A stretch of DNA of 64,000 nucleotides from Patella vulgata (GCF_932274485.2 NC_065879.2:66795459-66859458), one strand, 5' to 3'; positions 1 to 11,988 are shown, counted from the stretch's first letter. Numbers and translations are program-made. The notes: generated by a model from the letters alone, not told the origin.

Positions 1-52
1 TAGGAATCTCTCATTAACTTGATAATTCCATGTCTATGGGATAAATTTTCAC

Positions 53-2759
53 CTGAATAAATTTATGAAGTGATGAGATTGTGACATCAAAAATCGACCA
101 GGTCTTTGTGGGTAGAATTCATCCATGGTTTTGGGGACGGTGTCGACGCCTATTTTGAGTCTAAAGATGGATGTTGATTAAATTGAATAAGTTTCACTTT
201 GCGAGCGTGCTACAGGCGGAGATAAATCTCAAGGCCTGCCCTTACGCTAATAAACTAATATTTGATGTAAATGCTAATTGAAATACCAGTACATGTACAT
301 GTAGCCTAAGTAAGATAAGAAGAAGGCCCATTATATTGAAGGTCTGCGTTATAAACAATCTTACCCCATGTGTCATCATTTTTTATTTCTTCTCTGTTTG
401 TTGTGGTGATAACAAATTCAGTTTTCTCATCAATATCAAAAACCTAGATAAAAATAAAACAACACTTGATCTAAATATGCATTTCCTTTAAAGGGACAAT
501 AACACTCTTGCTGGCTTGACAGCTCCAGAAAATAAAAAATAGCCTTATTCTAAGTACTAGATGTGTTAGTGTCCTACCTGTTGTGTAAATTATCCATTAA
601 ATCCTATTTTACTTGTTCAGAGGGTTTAAAAATATTTTTAAATCCAAGTCACATTTGAAAAGCTTTACGTCAGGCTTTTCAAATCATTTAGTTGAATTTT
701 TCCAATTTTTTAAAATTGGTGTGTTAAGATGAAATTTGTATCATCAATTAATTGGAATATTGTAAAATAGTACAATTAGTTGACCAGAATAAAGATTGGG
801 ACATATTATTGAGTTACAACAATAGTGGTATATGAAATACAACTTTTCAGTCAGACATTTTCAGGTTTTTTTTTATATTTTTGCTTTGCAGGGGATGAGA
901 AATTTGTTTGTATATTCGCAACAAATTTGAATTCCTAACGTCAAGCTGTACATTTGTATCTTGGATATAGTTGCTACACAAAAATAAACCTCAATATCAT
1001 AGTTTGCAGTTTCCATCGTGAAATCTTATAACATGGATAGTAGAAACAGATTTTATGTAAAATAAATGGACTAGATATTTAAGTGTAATGACTTAGCTGT
1101 GTAGATAACTGAAAATTTTGAATTTTGCCATCTACTGAAGAAAGTAAAATAGTTAGCAACGTTTTCTATGTTCTTTTGACTGTTTCAATGTTAGATGCTA
1201 AGTACCTCAGAATATCAAAGAGTAACATCTTACTTGTTGGAGAAGATTACCAATACTAGTATGCTACATGACATGTACTTCAAAAGGTAGCACGACATTT
1301 CGGACTCGGATGAATAATTAAAAGACTGTTGAACATTTGTGGGATATATTTGTAACAGCTTGTTTTTTATTTTTGTTTTATGTGAGTCCGATAGTTGTTT
1401 TGTTTTATTTAATTGATCGGTCATTCTTGAGACCGCTAATAAAAAGTTAACACTGATTTTACACTGCTTGTTCTATTTTGTTTTGTTTCATCGGCGAGTT
1501 ATGAACTTGACAATACAATATTGTTGAAAACGTGTGTAATACTATATTTAGTAATACTGCTAATGTTTTTCTAATTGTGAGAGCCTAAATGTCTTTTACG
1601 TGAGTCGGAATAATCGAATCAACACACGGCCGCCATTATCGCTTTTTTCCTCGTCCACTAAAGAATTGTAAGGTTTCTTTGCGCATACTACAATAATATA
1701 GGGATTATCGGTTAATCAGCTTTAATTACCGTACCCACTTTGATCGTTGCCATTTCTGATATTTTCCAAAAAGAGTTTTCTTTGTACGCACTAATTTATC
1801 GATTGGTACTGCTATCTATGACAAGCTTGTCGAGGAATGCATGTCAACGTGTAGCTTCCGGATTATTGTTAAAACATTCTAGGGGCTTGTAAAAGCAGTG
1901 CATGTCGAGTAAATATTTACTTTTGTTTTTTGTGTAGGTCATTTTGAAATAAATTCTACAGCATATTATTCTTTTTTAAAAAAATAAATTACTTTTACGG
2001 GAAACGATGACAGTTGTGTTCAACCCTTCCTTTCAACTTATTCCCCGAGTCCGAAACGTCACCTGTCCGACTCCGAAATGTCACCTTTCCTTTCAACTTA
2101 TTCCCAAGTCTGAAACGTCACCTGTCCCAGACCAAAATGTCACCTGCCCAAGTCCGAAACGTCAAGGCCATATTTTTTTAGTCCGAAATGTTGCAAGTCC
2201 GAAATGTCGCAAGTCTGAAATGATGCTGGACCAAAATTACATGTAATCCTTCAAAATATCAAATTCCACCTCATACAAGCTTAAATGGAGAAAACTGGAC
2301 TATATTTGCTCCATGGCATTTAACACAGTTGTCTCCCTTCGCAGATTTGTAGGCCAGGTATTTCCCCTTAAATGTATTTTGAAATGAAACCAATTTATCA
2401 ATGCCACTTTCGCAAAAAGTATCTGTAAGTTCATGCCTGTATATTGTAGCATTTTAATTTTGTTATGCACACAGCCACGATTTGACCTAATATAGCCTAA
2501 ATGACGCGCTTCAACAAACTTCCTAAATCAATCGCTTGTCGGAGAACAACAACAAACGACACGCTTGTCCGACAAAATGAACTCTGCAGAAAAAATATCT
2601 CACTTTTGCAACTCGGTGTTTGAATTCTGTAAAACTAAAAAGTCCTCCAGTTTGTATCTTGACTTCTGGCTTATCGGTAGACCTTCTATCAAACACATAA
2701 ACAAATGCATCGTCTTCTTCAACTGCAGAGCTGTGAGACTCCAATTTTGAAGTCGCCAT
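53..2759 (-). CDS. [12 protein letters not shown] protein, 5' part only (three exons)
   Basis: Three - strand segments join in frame: 2604-2759, 365-443 and 53-149, with the rest beyond the left edge. The start is the ATG at 2759, with an in-frame TGA just upstream. The protein opens MATSKLESHSSAVEE, then has a stretch with VYVFDRR, IQTGGLFSF and FKHRVAK. Exon 2 gives VFDIDEKTEFVITTTNREE and exon 3 gives TMDEFYPQRPGRF. Donors are GTGAGA, GTAAGA and GTGAAA. The acceptor of exon 2 is good (TTTTATTTTTATCTAG); that of exon 3 is weak. I do not recognise the family. The strand/helix rhythm of residues 19-75 looks like a ubiquitin-like or PB1-like beta-grasp fold, which is inference only. Exons 1 and 2 are fairly secure and exon 3 is tentative. 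Confidence 0.6.
444..2603 (-). other. Intron 1 of the [12 protein letters not shown] - strand gene
   Basis: This 2.2-kb intron is AT-rich. It holds the GTCCGAAA motif array described separately. I see no other coding segment in it. Confidence 0.5.
1290..2240. repeat. GTCCGAAA-motif repeat cluster, likely end of a non-autonomous transposon
   Basis: Between 2047 and 2225 about eight copies of a 12-14 bp motif (AGTCCGAAACGTC or AGTCCGAAATGTC) occur in direct orientation. Some are separated by a duplicated CCTTTCAACTTATTCC block. An inverted copy (GACATTTCGGACT) lies at about 1294. Arrays of short subterminal repeats facing an inverted copy are typical of DNA transposon ends. No terminal repeat pair or target duplication could be fixed, so the boundaries are approximate. 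Confidence 0.4.
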
Positions 2760-2822
2760 CTTGTATAAAGTCAAAGTTCAGGAAGTGCCCGGATGTTAGT
2801 GGATGGTAGGTCGGTGGCGCAA

Positions 2823-3302
2823 ATTTAAAGGACAAATCTGGCGTCAGTTATTATCACATAAATTGTGTGATAGAACTGGTTAATCACTTTCTACGATAGA
2901 TGCGTTATGAAGATTTCAAGAAAGAGAAGAGACGAACGCAAAAGGAAAACACGAGTTAACCTAGATTACTGACGGAAGCGATGAGTGATGGATAACACAG
3001 ATAGACCGGCGAATTTCAGCTCACTAATAATTCCTTCGAAGACCAAAAGTTGTTATGTGAGACTGCGAGAGGATATCTGATAATTCAAAAACGTAATTGA
3101 ATGTCACTAGATAAAGGAAAGCGAGAAAAATAGAAATAGTCCGTACATTCTCTTGTTTTTATTTAAGATAACTCGTGTTTTCATTTTGCGTTCTTACTTT
3201 CCTTTCTCGAAATCTTCATAACGCATCTATCGTAGCAATGATCTCTGTGTTAATATTTGGAACTTATGTGATAATGACTGACACCAATATTGTCCTTTAA
3301 TT
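2823..3302. mobile_element. Foldback MITE, about 480 bp
   Basis: The ends are inverted copies of one another: the left starts at TTTAAAGGACAA and the right end reads TTGTCCTTTAATT. Both carry a GTCAGT-TATTATCACATAA block close inside. A second inverted pair lies deeper: a block with GATGCGTTATGAAGATTTC at 2900-2930 and its complement at 3205-3235. There is no ORF. It lies about 60 bp upstream of the start codon of the - strand gene ending at 2759, so it probably sits in that gene's promoter. Confidence 0.65.
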
Positions 3303-3541
3303 AAATGCATGCGTCAATTGATTTGAAAATGTCCCTTGAAATGTGGCGGAGAGAGAGAATTTATGAGACCATACTTTTTATAGAGCAGATTTTGGCGTAG
3401 ATTTCGACTCTGGGTGGTGATCATCAAGTGCTTGCATGAGGGGGCTTTTCCGAGATATGGGAATTGGGGCGGGCTGGGTCCATTATGTCTAAAATTGGGT
3501 GGAAATGTGATCACGTACGTTGATGATCATTTTATAGCAGT

Positions 3542-3860
3542 GGTACCCGGACCACTCGGACCAAAGATGACTCGGACGAAGTCCACTCGGACCAAAACGG
3601 AGACCACTCGGACCAAAACGGAGACCACTCGGAGCAAAACGGAGACCACTCGGACCAATTCAATTTGTGTTGGAAGACCACTCGGACCAATATTTGTTGC
3701 CTCTCGGACCATTCAATTTACGTTGGAAGACCACTCGGACCAATATTTGTTGCCTCTCGGACCATTCAATTTACGTTGGAAGACCACTCGGACTAATATT
3801 TGTTGCCTCTCGGACCAATATTTCGTTGTTCAATTATTATGTACATTTCGTTGTTCAATT
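3542..3860 (+). repeat. Left end of a CTCGGACC-repeat transposon
   Basis: The segment starts GGTACCCGGACCACTCGG, nearly the same as the left end of the complete element at 50778. It continues with many copies of CCACTCGGACCAAA. From 3659 a 53-bp unit (TTCAATTT...GGAAGACCACTCGGACC...CTCTCGGACCA) is repeated three times. The matching right terminus is not present before the exon at 3928, so this is a truncated copy. Confidence 0.6.
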
Positions 3861-3927
3861 ATATGTTCGTTGTCTATTTTTGTTGTTTAAATATATGGAG
3901 TGTTATTTTCGTTAATAAAAATCTTAC

Positions 3928-4047
3928 CTCAGCTTGAATTTTTACAGCTGTCAAAATTCCAGGTTTTGAAGAGTGGCAGTGCTTGTTGTTGTTCGTTACG
4001 CTGTATGTGATGATTGCCTCCGCCGTTGATATATCCTCGTCTTCCAT
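3928..4047 (-). CDS. Orphan first-exon-like ORF, 40 codons
   Basis: The ATG at 4047 opens 40 codons (MEDEDISTAEAIITYSVTNN to VKIQAE) that end in phase 0 at a strong GAG|GTAAGA donor. It looks like the 5' exon of a - strand transcript. It could be an alternative start for the gene whose exons lie at 2759 and below, since phase 0 fits the exon at 443, or the start of another gene. No family is recognised. Confidence 0.4.
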
Positions 4048-4309
4048 GGATCCATCCGTCAGCGAACTGTTGACAATAAATATAATACGTTTAATAGGTA
4101 TATATATACCCTCTTGAGTAGCCTACAGGGCCGTATGTAGGATTTTAAAAGTGGGGGTGCAGCAGAGTGGTGGGGGCGCCAATATAATGCCCGGGTTACT
4201 GAGCGCAAATAAAATTCTAAAACATGATTTTGTAGATTAGAAAAATAAATAAAGGTGTTTGAAGTAATGTAGATAAAAATATTTCCGATATAGTGTGTGA
4301 GTATATAAA

Positions 4310-4640
4310 TGAAATGAAAAGAAATGGGGTTTAACGTCCTATAGCTGCAGCTCCGAACTGGGCTAATGAAGACGTGCATACACCATACAGTGTGCTATGA
4401 TGGAAATTTTGCCCGGACAGCGGCACTACGGCCTACTCTTATATCGAATTCCAACTGTCAAGGTATCTTTTACCTGCACGCCAATGTTACACGGGACCTC
4501 GGTTTTTCGTCACATCCGAACGACTAGAAAGTTGTCCTTGTCAGGCCCTCCGTCCTGCATCACTGACAACAGGGGAACCACGCCGGAAAATCTGGATGAA
4601 CTTTCTCGGCCAATACCGGGATCGAACACCCGACCTCCAA
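4310..4640 (-). mobile_element. SINE-A copy, nearly complete
   Basis: On the - strand the family consists of a tRNA-like head (A box TGGCTCAGTG, B box GGTTCGATCCC), a body with GGAATTCGATATAAGAGTAG, and a (TTTCA)n tail after GTTAAACCCCATTTC. This copy has body, tail and B box; the head is cut at about 4640. Confidence 0.8.
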
Positions 4641-4769
4641 GTGAGTATATACAATGATTAAAAGGCACCATTCTGCCAGTTAAAGCAGCAACGTCTTATG
4701 TAAACAATGCACGCGCCATACGCCAATAATGGCCGCCCGGTGATGTGACGGCACCTTTAGAAACAAACT

Positions 4770-4992
4770 AGGTTATTCTGGGACTAACACACAGTTCAAT
4801 TTTATTTCAATAATTCGCTTGCGCGTAGGGTTCTTTAGCAGTGGGAGGACCCGGAGAAAACTCACGAGGTTGGACAGGCGACCCTACTCCTTGTCACGTA
4901 CAACCGGGGAATCGAAACGACGCCTGTTGACTCAATGACAGACCTTATGATACAGCGCGCACGTGCTAACCATTCGGCCACCCAACCCCCTT
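4770..4992 (-). mobile_element. SINE-B copy
   Basis: The family has a tRNA-like head (GGATGGCCGAATGGTTAGCA; B box GGTTTCGATTCC), a central block GGGTTTTCTCCGGGTCCTCC followed by GGTTTCCTCCCACTGCTAAAG, and a body with TTAGTCCCGAAATGACCTAG. It ends with GTTAAACCCC and (TC)n. The central block resembles the conserved domains of metazoan SINE superfamilies. This copy is close to full length but lacks the tail. Confidence 0.8.
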
Positions 4993-5348
4993 GAACTTAT
5001 AAAGACCAGTAATGTAATACAGAGTTAGTTCCCCCCCCCCACCCCCGATAATTTTGCCGCAAGTACTCGTTTCTCCAGGTTATTGTACGCGGTTAGATAA
5101 AACGACGCCTGATTTTAACATAGAAGTGAGACATCTAGAACGTAGACTTTGAGAAGAAAACCCTGCTATGCTCTATACTGATCCCTGGATTGAGACACCC
5201 CTGCAGTTGCGACGGTCACTTTTAGTTAACTGAAGAGTCGATCTTTATTTCAACCTCATCTCTCTTCTGTTGTATCTCTGACAGATTAGGTATTTAAAAA
5301 AATGGCATTGGACATTCATGAAACTTGTCACTGGTCTAACACATAGTC

Positions 5349-5683
5349 TTTTGATCATAAGGTCTGTCATTGAGCTAAGTGGCGTGACAGCTTGCATGGT
5401 GACATGGTGTAGTGTTTGTCCCATCTCACGGGTTCTTTTCTGTTTGCACAAGCGAATTATTGCAATAAAATTGTACCATATGTTAGTCCCAAAATGACCT
5501 AGTTTGTGTCGAGTGGACCTTAAACCCCATTTTGCTCTCATAAGTCAAAAATCACCCTTGCTAACAATGGAATGGAATATATTAACTTTGTAAAGATGGC
5601 CATAGATATGCATCACCATATGTTAGTCCCAAAATGATCTAGTTTGTGTCCAGTGGAAGTTAAATCTCATATTTCTCTCATGT
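5349..5683 (+). mobile_element. SINE-B copy (5349-5540) plus a tail fragment (5614-5683)
   Basis: The first copy keeps parts of the head (ATAAGGTCTGTCATTGAG) and the whole body through GTGGACCTTAAACCCC, but its central block is diverged. The second is only the body end (TTAGTCCCAAAATGATCTAG onward), a partial re-duplication or second insertion. Confidence 0.65.
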
Positions 5684-6081
5684 CTAAATCATCCTTGTTA
5701 ACGACTAAATGGAATATATTTAATTTGAAAGTATGTCCATACATATACTTCATCTGTAGTATTGATGAACGGAAATTTTATCCCAATTTTGGTGTTTTAA
5801 ATTTATTTCTCATGTTTATATTATGTCTGTTTTGGTCATTTTTATTTTTTATTTTGTTAGTAGGAAGGTTGGTGTTGTGGGTAACATTCAACTTTGGTCC
5901 TCGTCCCTACAAAGAACGAGCTATAGCATCTCAAAGTTTGGTTTTCATTAGAGTCAATTTTCAGAGGAGTTAGATATCTGGCCAGTACCAAGGCATCATT
6001 AGCGTTAGAGACTTCAAACTCGGTGTACTTAGGAGGAACCTGAGTGGTCCTACTAATGCCCAAAATTTTGTTTGTCTAAAT

Positions 6082-6428
6082 CAGTGATTCTCAACCAGTG
6101 TGCCGCTGCACACAGGTGTGTCGCGAGATCTTCCTAATTGTGTCGCGAAATTTTGAACGGCACACGAAGAAAATGCGAAAAACACGTGATCCCAATTGAG
6201 TAGTCACTGGTGTATACTGGTAAGTTCATAACTGTGTTTTTCAATATTTAGTTTGAGTCATTCTATGTGTCTATGACTGCCTGTTTCTACGGTTGTATGC
6301 CTTCTATGACTTGCCATGGTTTTGTTTTTCAAAATTCAAATATTTTTCATATATATTTATCCAGGTGTGCCGCTATATTTTCATGTGTTCCAAGGTGTGC
6401 CGTTGGCAAAAAAGGTTGAAAACCACTG
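6082..6428. mobile_element. hAT-type MITE, 347 bp
   Basis: The termini are CAGTGATTCTCAACC on the left and GGTTGAAAACCACTG on the right, imperfect inverted repeats of the kind known from Charlie/Tip100-like hAT elements. The flanks GTCTAAAT and CACTAAAT are an imperfect 8-bp target duplication (6 of 8). GTGTGCCG motifs recur near both ends. It has no transposase. Confidence 0.75.
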
Positions 6429-7304
6429 CACTAAATCAATTATTGTCCGAATAGCAGATCATCCTAATTTGGTTCCAAAATTGCCCATTTTTTACTTATA
6501 TTTCTGTTCAAAATTATTTCTCCAATCTTCCAGGTCGGTATCAACTGAATCAATTAATATTGTGTGGGGATGTATCTGGGTACTTACCCATCTCACAGGA
6601 AAAATTTGGACCAATTCCTTGACCCAAGGGTTATCATCCCCTGCATGGTGCTCTTAATTAAACATTTAAACACATGTCAATCCCATAATCAACTCTCTAG
6701 ATATTGAGTGGGTTAGGCAATGCTCGTCATATCTACGTTAAACGGTAATATGGCGACACTCACGGTGACGACCGATTGAAGGACTGAAAATCGAGACAGA
6801 CTTCATTTAATATCATGGCAAAGGTACTTGCCAATCGACAATATGAACTGTCAATCGGCAATTGTTGGACACCTTGTAAACGCGATAGTATTCTAGAGTC
6901 TCCCCTCCCCACCCCACCCCACCCCAATGAATAATTATCCAGATATGTTCACTAAGATATATCTTGGATGGCTACTTTAACAACAGAATAAACAAGCAGG
7001 ATAAAATACATTTTGAGTACTGTTACATAAATATCAACAAGAAATGCCATGAAAGAATTTGCGTGAAACTAAAATCTGATCAGGAGTAAAATCCTCTGCG
7101 AGGTCCACAAGATTTGAAAAGTTATCAAGGGCAGTAATTTCAAAGGTAATATCGGCCTTTTCATCGCATTAGCATATACACACTATGTATAAATTTAAAG
7201 GCGCTCAAAAGATAACTTTTGAATTTGTGTTTCCCGGGATGCTACCCTAAGTTTATCATCTGTATTAAGGGTTGACCTTAAGCATCCTTGGGGTGGGGGT
7301 GGAA

Positions 7305-7376
7305 GTGGGGGATGGCCGAATGGTTAGCGCGTGCACGCTGTATTATAAGGTCTATCATTGAGTCCATTTCTCTCTA
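7305..7376 (+). mobile_element. Internally deleted SINE-B
   Basis: The tRNA-like head GGATGGCCGAATGGTTAGCG through TCATTGAGTC is joined directly to the tail CATTTCTCTCTAT, with the whole body missing. Confidence 0.65.
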
Positions 7377-8045
7377 TATATCAGATATATCACAACTTCA
7401 AACAATAATCTACTAGCCGCTATAAATATAGGCGTTATTGTATGTCCATTCAATTGGTTAACGTGTACACTAGCATCAACTAATCTAACGGCACACTGTA
7501 GTAACAAATCATGTCTATCTGTACAGTGGTCCATGGAATAAGTTATATAACACAATGTGTAGCAGATTATTCTGACAACTGTCAACATAATTTCATTATG
7601 CCACATGAATGTGACCGCCAGCTACATTCACATATGTGATATTACCTTGCATCTACCAAAAATTATTATTAGGGATAAGATTTTGAGTTAATTTGGTGCT
7701 CTAGAAATTAACTATTTCAATGACGTCTTAGTCTGATAATCCCCTGCTGAGCTTATTCATAGTCAGTCTAAACCTCATGCTTGTGTCTCTTTTATAAGAC
7801 AGAGCGCGATTAAGTTTACTTTATACCACCATGTAGATTGGCTCTTACCAGTTTCTAAGAGAGGTCTGGTTTCTAGGCTTGTGACATAAAAGACATCGAT
7901 TAGCGATCGTAGAAATACGTCAGACTGAGTTCCTGGATTAGTCGCCTCGGTCTAAGATGTTGTGACATACATCATGTAGATCCCAAGGGGATAACTTTAT
8001 CTCTTGCGAACTTGTAAGAGTGGTCTGAGTTCTAGGCTCGTAAAA

Positions 8046-8397
8046 AAGATTGAAATCAAATGGGGTTTAACGCCCTGGTGTTCTGCTCCGACTGAGCTAA
8101 TGAAGAGATCTATACGCCATACACTGTGCTATGAGGGAAATTTTGTCCGGACAGCGGCACTACAGTCTACTCTACTCTTATATCGAATTCCAACTGTCAA
8201 GGGATGTTATGCGAACGCCAATATATGTGCATGGAGCTTTACTTTTTCGTCCCATCCGAACGACAATACGTTGACCCTTGCCAGGTCCTCTGTCCTGCAA
8301 CACTGGCCAGGGGGAATCACCCACGCCGGAAAATCCAGATGGGACCTCCAGGTTAGCTAGCCAACGTACTACTCACTCGGCCAAAGTGGCTCCCTCG
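8046..8397 (-). mobile_element. SINE-A copy, essentially full length
   Basis: It reads on the - strand from the tRNA-like head (complement of CGGCCAAAGTGGCTCCC at 8380-8396) through the EcoRI-containing body to the GTTAAACCCCATTTGA tail. The B box region is partly deleted. Confidence 0.8.
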
Positions 8398-9114
8398 TGA
8401 AATAGAAGACATCGTTTGGCGTACGTAGACATACATCAGCCAGGGTTCCTGGAGAGGTATACTATTGGAAGTCTTGGCTTAAGAGGCAGAGACAGGCACC
8501 ATGTAGATCCCTAGGAGGTACCTAAATGTAATTGATCAGAACAGTACAGTTTTATTCATAAACTGAAAGTACACAACGTGAAGTGAAGTCATTATATTAC
8601 AAATATTGAAGTCCAAAGTTAAATTGGCCACATGATAATCATGGCAACGCATTGGAGTTTTTGTTTGTCGTAATATAAATATCATTGAAATATCTAGCCG
8701 AAACGTTAAATCAAGCCACCCCAACGACGAATAAAAACTAATTTTAAATACAACTGGCAAGGACCAAAAACCCTGTTGAGTCGGAATAACCCGGCGGCAT
8801 GAATGTGTCTAAATCTTTTTTTTTCAGTTTTACGCTCAAAAACTAATCACATGTTCTACTTTTGCAATGGTTAGCAGATAGTTTTTACCGATCTCGGTTA
8901 AAATTATTCTAATAAAAGAGTTCCTTCAGTCACATTATGCAATATCCAATCTAATTTTATGTGGAATGTTTAAATATGGAATTCTATAATAGTAATTATT
9001 ACCTAAATTTTATGATTTAATATTCTGCAGAATTGTTTTGTACAGTTGTACTATATAGTATTCAACCTATCTGACTTATGTTAACAGTCTAATATTCTAA
9101 CGATTGTCAAATAT

Positions 9115-9770
9115 ATGGTGGCTGTTAGCGGCCATTCAAATGAATCTAAATCGTCGCCTTGTGAAGAAGGCGACAAGTCGACAAGTCGACAAAATCAACC
9201 CGCCAACACGACAAAATAACCCGACGATCGTCGCCTTCATTTCGTCGTCTTGTCGGGTCAATTCTGTCGACTTATCGCCTTCGACTTATTCACAACCCGT
9301 CAGTCGACAAGTCGACAAAATACAATTATTTCGACTTGTCGATCGTCGCCTTCATTTCGTCGTCTTGTCGGGTCAATTCTGTCGACTTGGACTTATTCAC
9401 AACCCGACAAGTCGACAGGTCGACAAAATACAATTATTTCGACTTGTCGTGCGGCGACTTGTCGCCTCGGAAGTCAAACTCGAGCTTGCGCATTTGCTGA
9501 TTGGATAACTTGCATGCGCACAGATTAACTTCCGAGGCGACAAGTCGCCGCACGACAAGTCGGAATAATTGTATTTTGTCGACTTGTCGGGTTGTGAATA
9601 AGTTGACGCGACAAGTCGACAAGTCGACAGAATTGACCCGACAAGTCACGAAATGAAGGCGACGATCGTCGGGTTATTTGTCGTGTTGGCGGGTTGATTT
9701 CGTCGACTTGTCGCCTTCTTCATAAGGCGACGATTTCGATGACATTTGAATGGCCGCTAACAGCCACCAT
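9115..9770. mobile_element. GTCGAC-rich foldback element, 656 bp
   Basis: The ends ATGGTGGCTGTTAGCGGCC and GGCCGCTAACAGCCACCAT are perfect 19-bp inverted repeats. Flanks TCAAATAT and ACAAATAT form a 7-of-8 target duplication. Both arms of about 270 bp are inverted copies made of repeated GTCGACAAGTCGACAAAAT units. The middle (about 9460-9535) is a short unique loop bounded by CTCGGAAGTCAA and its complement. It has no coding capacity of its own. Family not [10 protein letters not shown]; the 8-9 bp duplication and long arms suggest a MULE- or hAT-like foldback. Confidence 0.8.
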
Positions 9771-10206
9771 ACAAATATATAAAATGCTATTATACATGCA
9801 CATCTAAATATATGTCATGTAATATCGTGCAGTTTTTCTACCTGCCTTTATAAAACAAACCTACTATGCAATTGAAATATTAAAACGTTTTATACCTTTA
9901 CTTACCTTTATTATGGTTTAGTATCATATTGAATTAATATATTTGACCGTGTTGGCCGTTGTTATAGTATTCCATTGAAATAGTTTGTACTATTATGTAT
10001 TATTTACCTATTCGTCATCAATATGGAGATGATGCCGTTAAGTGTGTGGGTAAACTTAGTAAACTGGAAGGTAAATATGTTCGTCACTATTATATTACTT
10101 TGGGCTTAATAACGATATGAGAACACTTTGTCGTAACGGCGTGCTATATGTATAAACCAGTGATTCTGTTACATATACATTAGTATTCTGCATGTTTTTA
10201 TAATAT

Positions 10207-10400
10207 TTTATTCCATAGACATGGTTCATACTGTTATATTATGTAGTATTTTACCTACTTTTATATTATAGTATTCCACTGAAATAGTTTATATACTGAC
10301 ATTATGTAGCATTTTACGTACTTTCATATTATATATAGTATTCCATTGAAATCGTTTATATATTTGTATATAGTATTTTACCTACCTTTATGGCATAGAA
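10207..10400. repeat. Degenerate tandem repeat, about 62-bp unit
   Basis: Three to four diverged copies of a unit with TATTCCATTGAAATAGTTTA and GTAGTATTTTACCTAC follow each other. A related isolated copy lies at about 9964. Confidence 0.5.
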
Positions 10401-10926
10401 ATGTTCTAAACATACACATTATGCATTTCAATTTATAGTTATATCATATTTGTGGAAATGGTACAATAAGCTTATCCCTTTGAAACATACATATATGTGC
10501 TGTATTCTAGCGACATTTGGAAGTATCTATTAAAATGTCTTAAATGTACATGTATTTAGACTCATTCAGGATCCTCACAAGCCTATGTGGCGCCCAGGTC
10601 AAGAGTTTTAGTGACGCCCCCCCCCCCACACACACACACACATACATATGGTAACTACTTTGTTCAGTGTCTGGGCTCAGTTAACTTTTTATGATTAAAG
10701 AAATTTTAAAATGCAATTCTTTGTACTTTTAACATTTTATTAGGTCACCCCTCACCTCATGCACAGGATATAAAATATTTAATAAACAGACTTGCTAATT
10801 ACATATTATGAAATAATTGGGAAAAAATAAAATCAGATCAAGAAAATCTATTGTATACATCATTTATAACAAAATAAAAAAGAAAAGATGTTATTTTTTA
10901 AAACATAATTAAAAATCGACCAGAAA

Positions 10927-11003
10927 AGAGAGAGGGGGAGGGTTTAACGTCCACTCGACACAAACTAGGTCATTTCGGGACGCCTGTCGGCCATCCAACC
11001 CCC
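10927..11003 (-). mobile_element. Internally deleted SINE-B
   Basis: On the - strand about 24 bp of tRNA-like head (ending GGCCGACAGGCG) joins directly to TCCCGAAATGACCTAG and the GTTAAACCC tail with (CT)n. The centre is gone, as in the copy at 7305 but with a different junction. Confidence 0.65.
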
Positions 11004-11760
11004 CCGATCAGAAAGAAAATGCCTTAGATATTGAAACGCAGGGCAGTAACTAGTTTAGAGCAACGGGAGGGGGGGGGGAGTGTCCTCAGGGGTGCTATAA
11101 AATTGACGCACAATGTATATCTATTTTTTTTATGGTCGACAATTTTTTTCAAAGGGGCGAAACTTTTTGCAGTTAGGGGCCTGTTGAAACGTCTGGTGAC
11201 ATCAAAGTATTCATGTACTATTTTAAAGATGTGATAAGCTGTAGCCTGATTATCTATACCAACGAATTGATGAGAAAATGTTCAGAATCATCAAATCGAT
11301 GTCTGCAGCTGCACGATGGATCCTCGATGGAGGCAAGGTGTCGATCGATGAAGGAACGGTAGAATAGAAGCATACTCAATAAAGTTACCTGACTTCAATT
11401 CGCGTTTATTTGAATATTTCTGCCAGCCACATGCATTCATTCAATCTATTTCGGGTCCCCCCCCCCCCCGGTTCGAATCTGAACAATGGGGTGGGAACAG
11501 GACCTGAAAAAATCGGAACACCTCAATATGGCCCTCTAAAGAGAAATCAAAGCGCCATTTTAAGTGGGGTTTTATTCGATCCTAATGCCCTTCAGAAAAA
11601 CACATAAATGGGACATACACGTTAAAATTTATATATTGGCTAAAACGACTAAAATGATTAATCATCGCAAGTCTTTAGCATTCCGCGTAAATAGAAATTC
11701 TTTAAAAATATACGTGATGTACATGTAACATGGGATGGGTGCACAGACAAATTGAAAATC

Positions 11761-11764
<4 letters not shown>

Positions 11765-11798
<34 letters not shown>

Positions 11799-11988
11799 AA
11801 CGCCCACTTGACACAACTAGGTCACTTCGGGACTAACACATGGTTCAATTTTATTTCAATAATTCGCTTGCGCGCAGGGGTCTTTAGCAGTGTCACGTAC
11901 AACCGGGGAATCTAAATCACGCCAGTTAACTCAATGACAGAACTCGTGATACAGCGCGCACGTGCTAACCACTCGGCCATCCAACCCC
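11765..11988 (-). mobile_element. SINE-B copy with long GA/TC tail
   Basis: It reads from the head complement (GGTTGGATGGCCGAGTGG at 11966-11988) to a tail of about 28 bp of alternating TC on the - strand. Part of the central block is deleted. Confidence 0.75.

Noticed and set aside
3414-3890. Open frame of 158 codons with TRTKTETTR repeats.
   Set aside because: It is a translation of the CTCGGACC repeats of a transposon end.
7355-7606. - strand frame with NGHTITPIFIAASRLLFEVV, vaguely ankyrin-like.
   Set aside because: One weak repeat only, with an odd insertion and no neighbouring repeats or splice context. It may be a very old fragment, but cannot be supported.
9104-9649. Several open frames with VNSVDLS and RQVDKIQLFR repeats on both strands.
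   Set aside because: They are translations of the GTCGAC foldback; both strands are open for the same reason.
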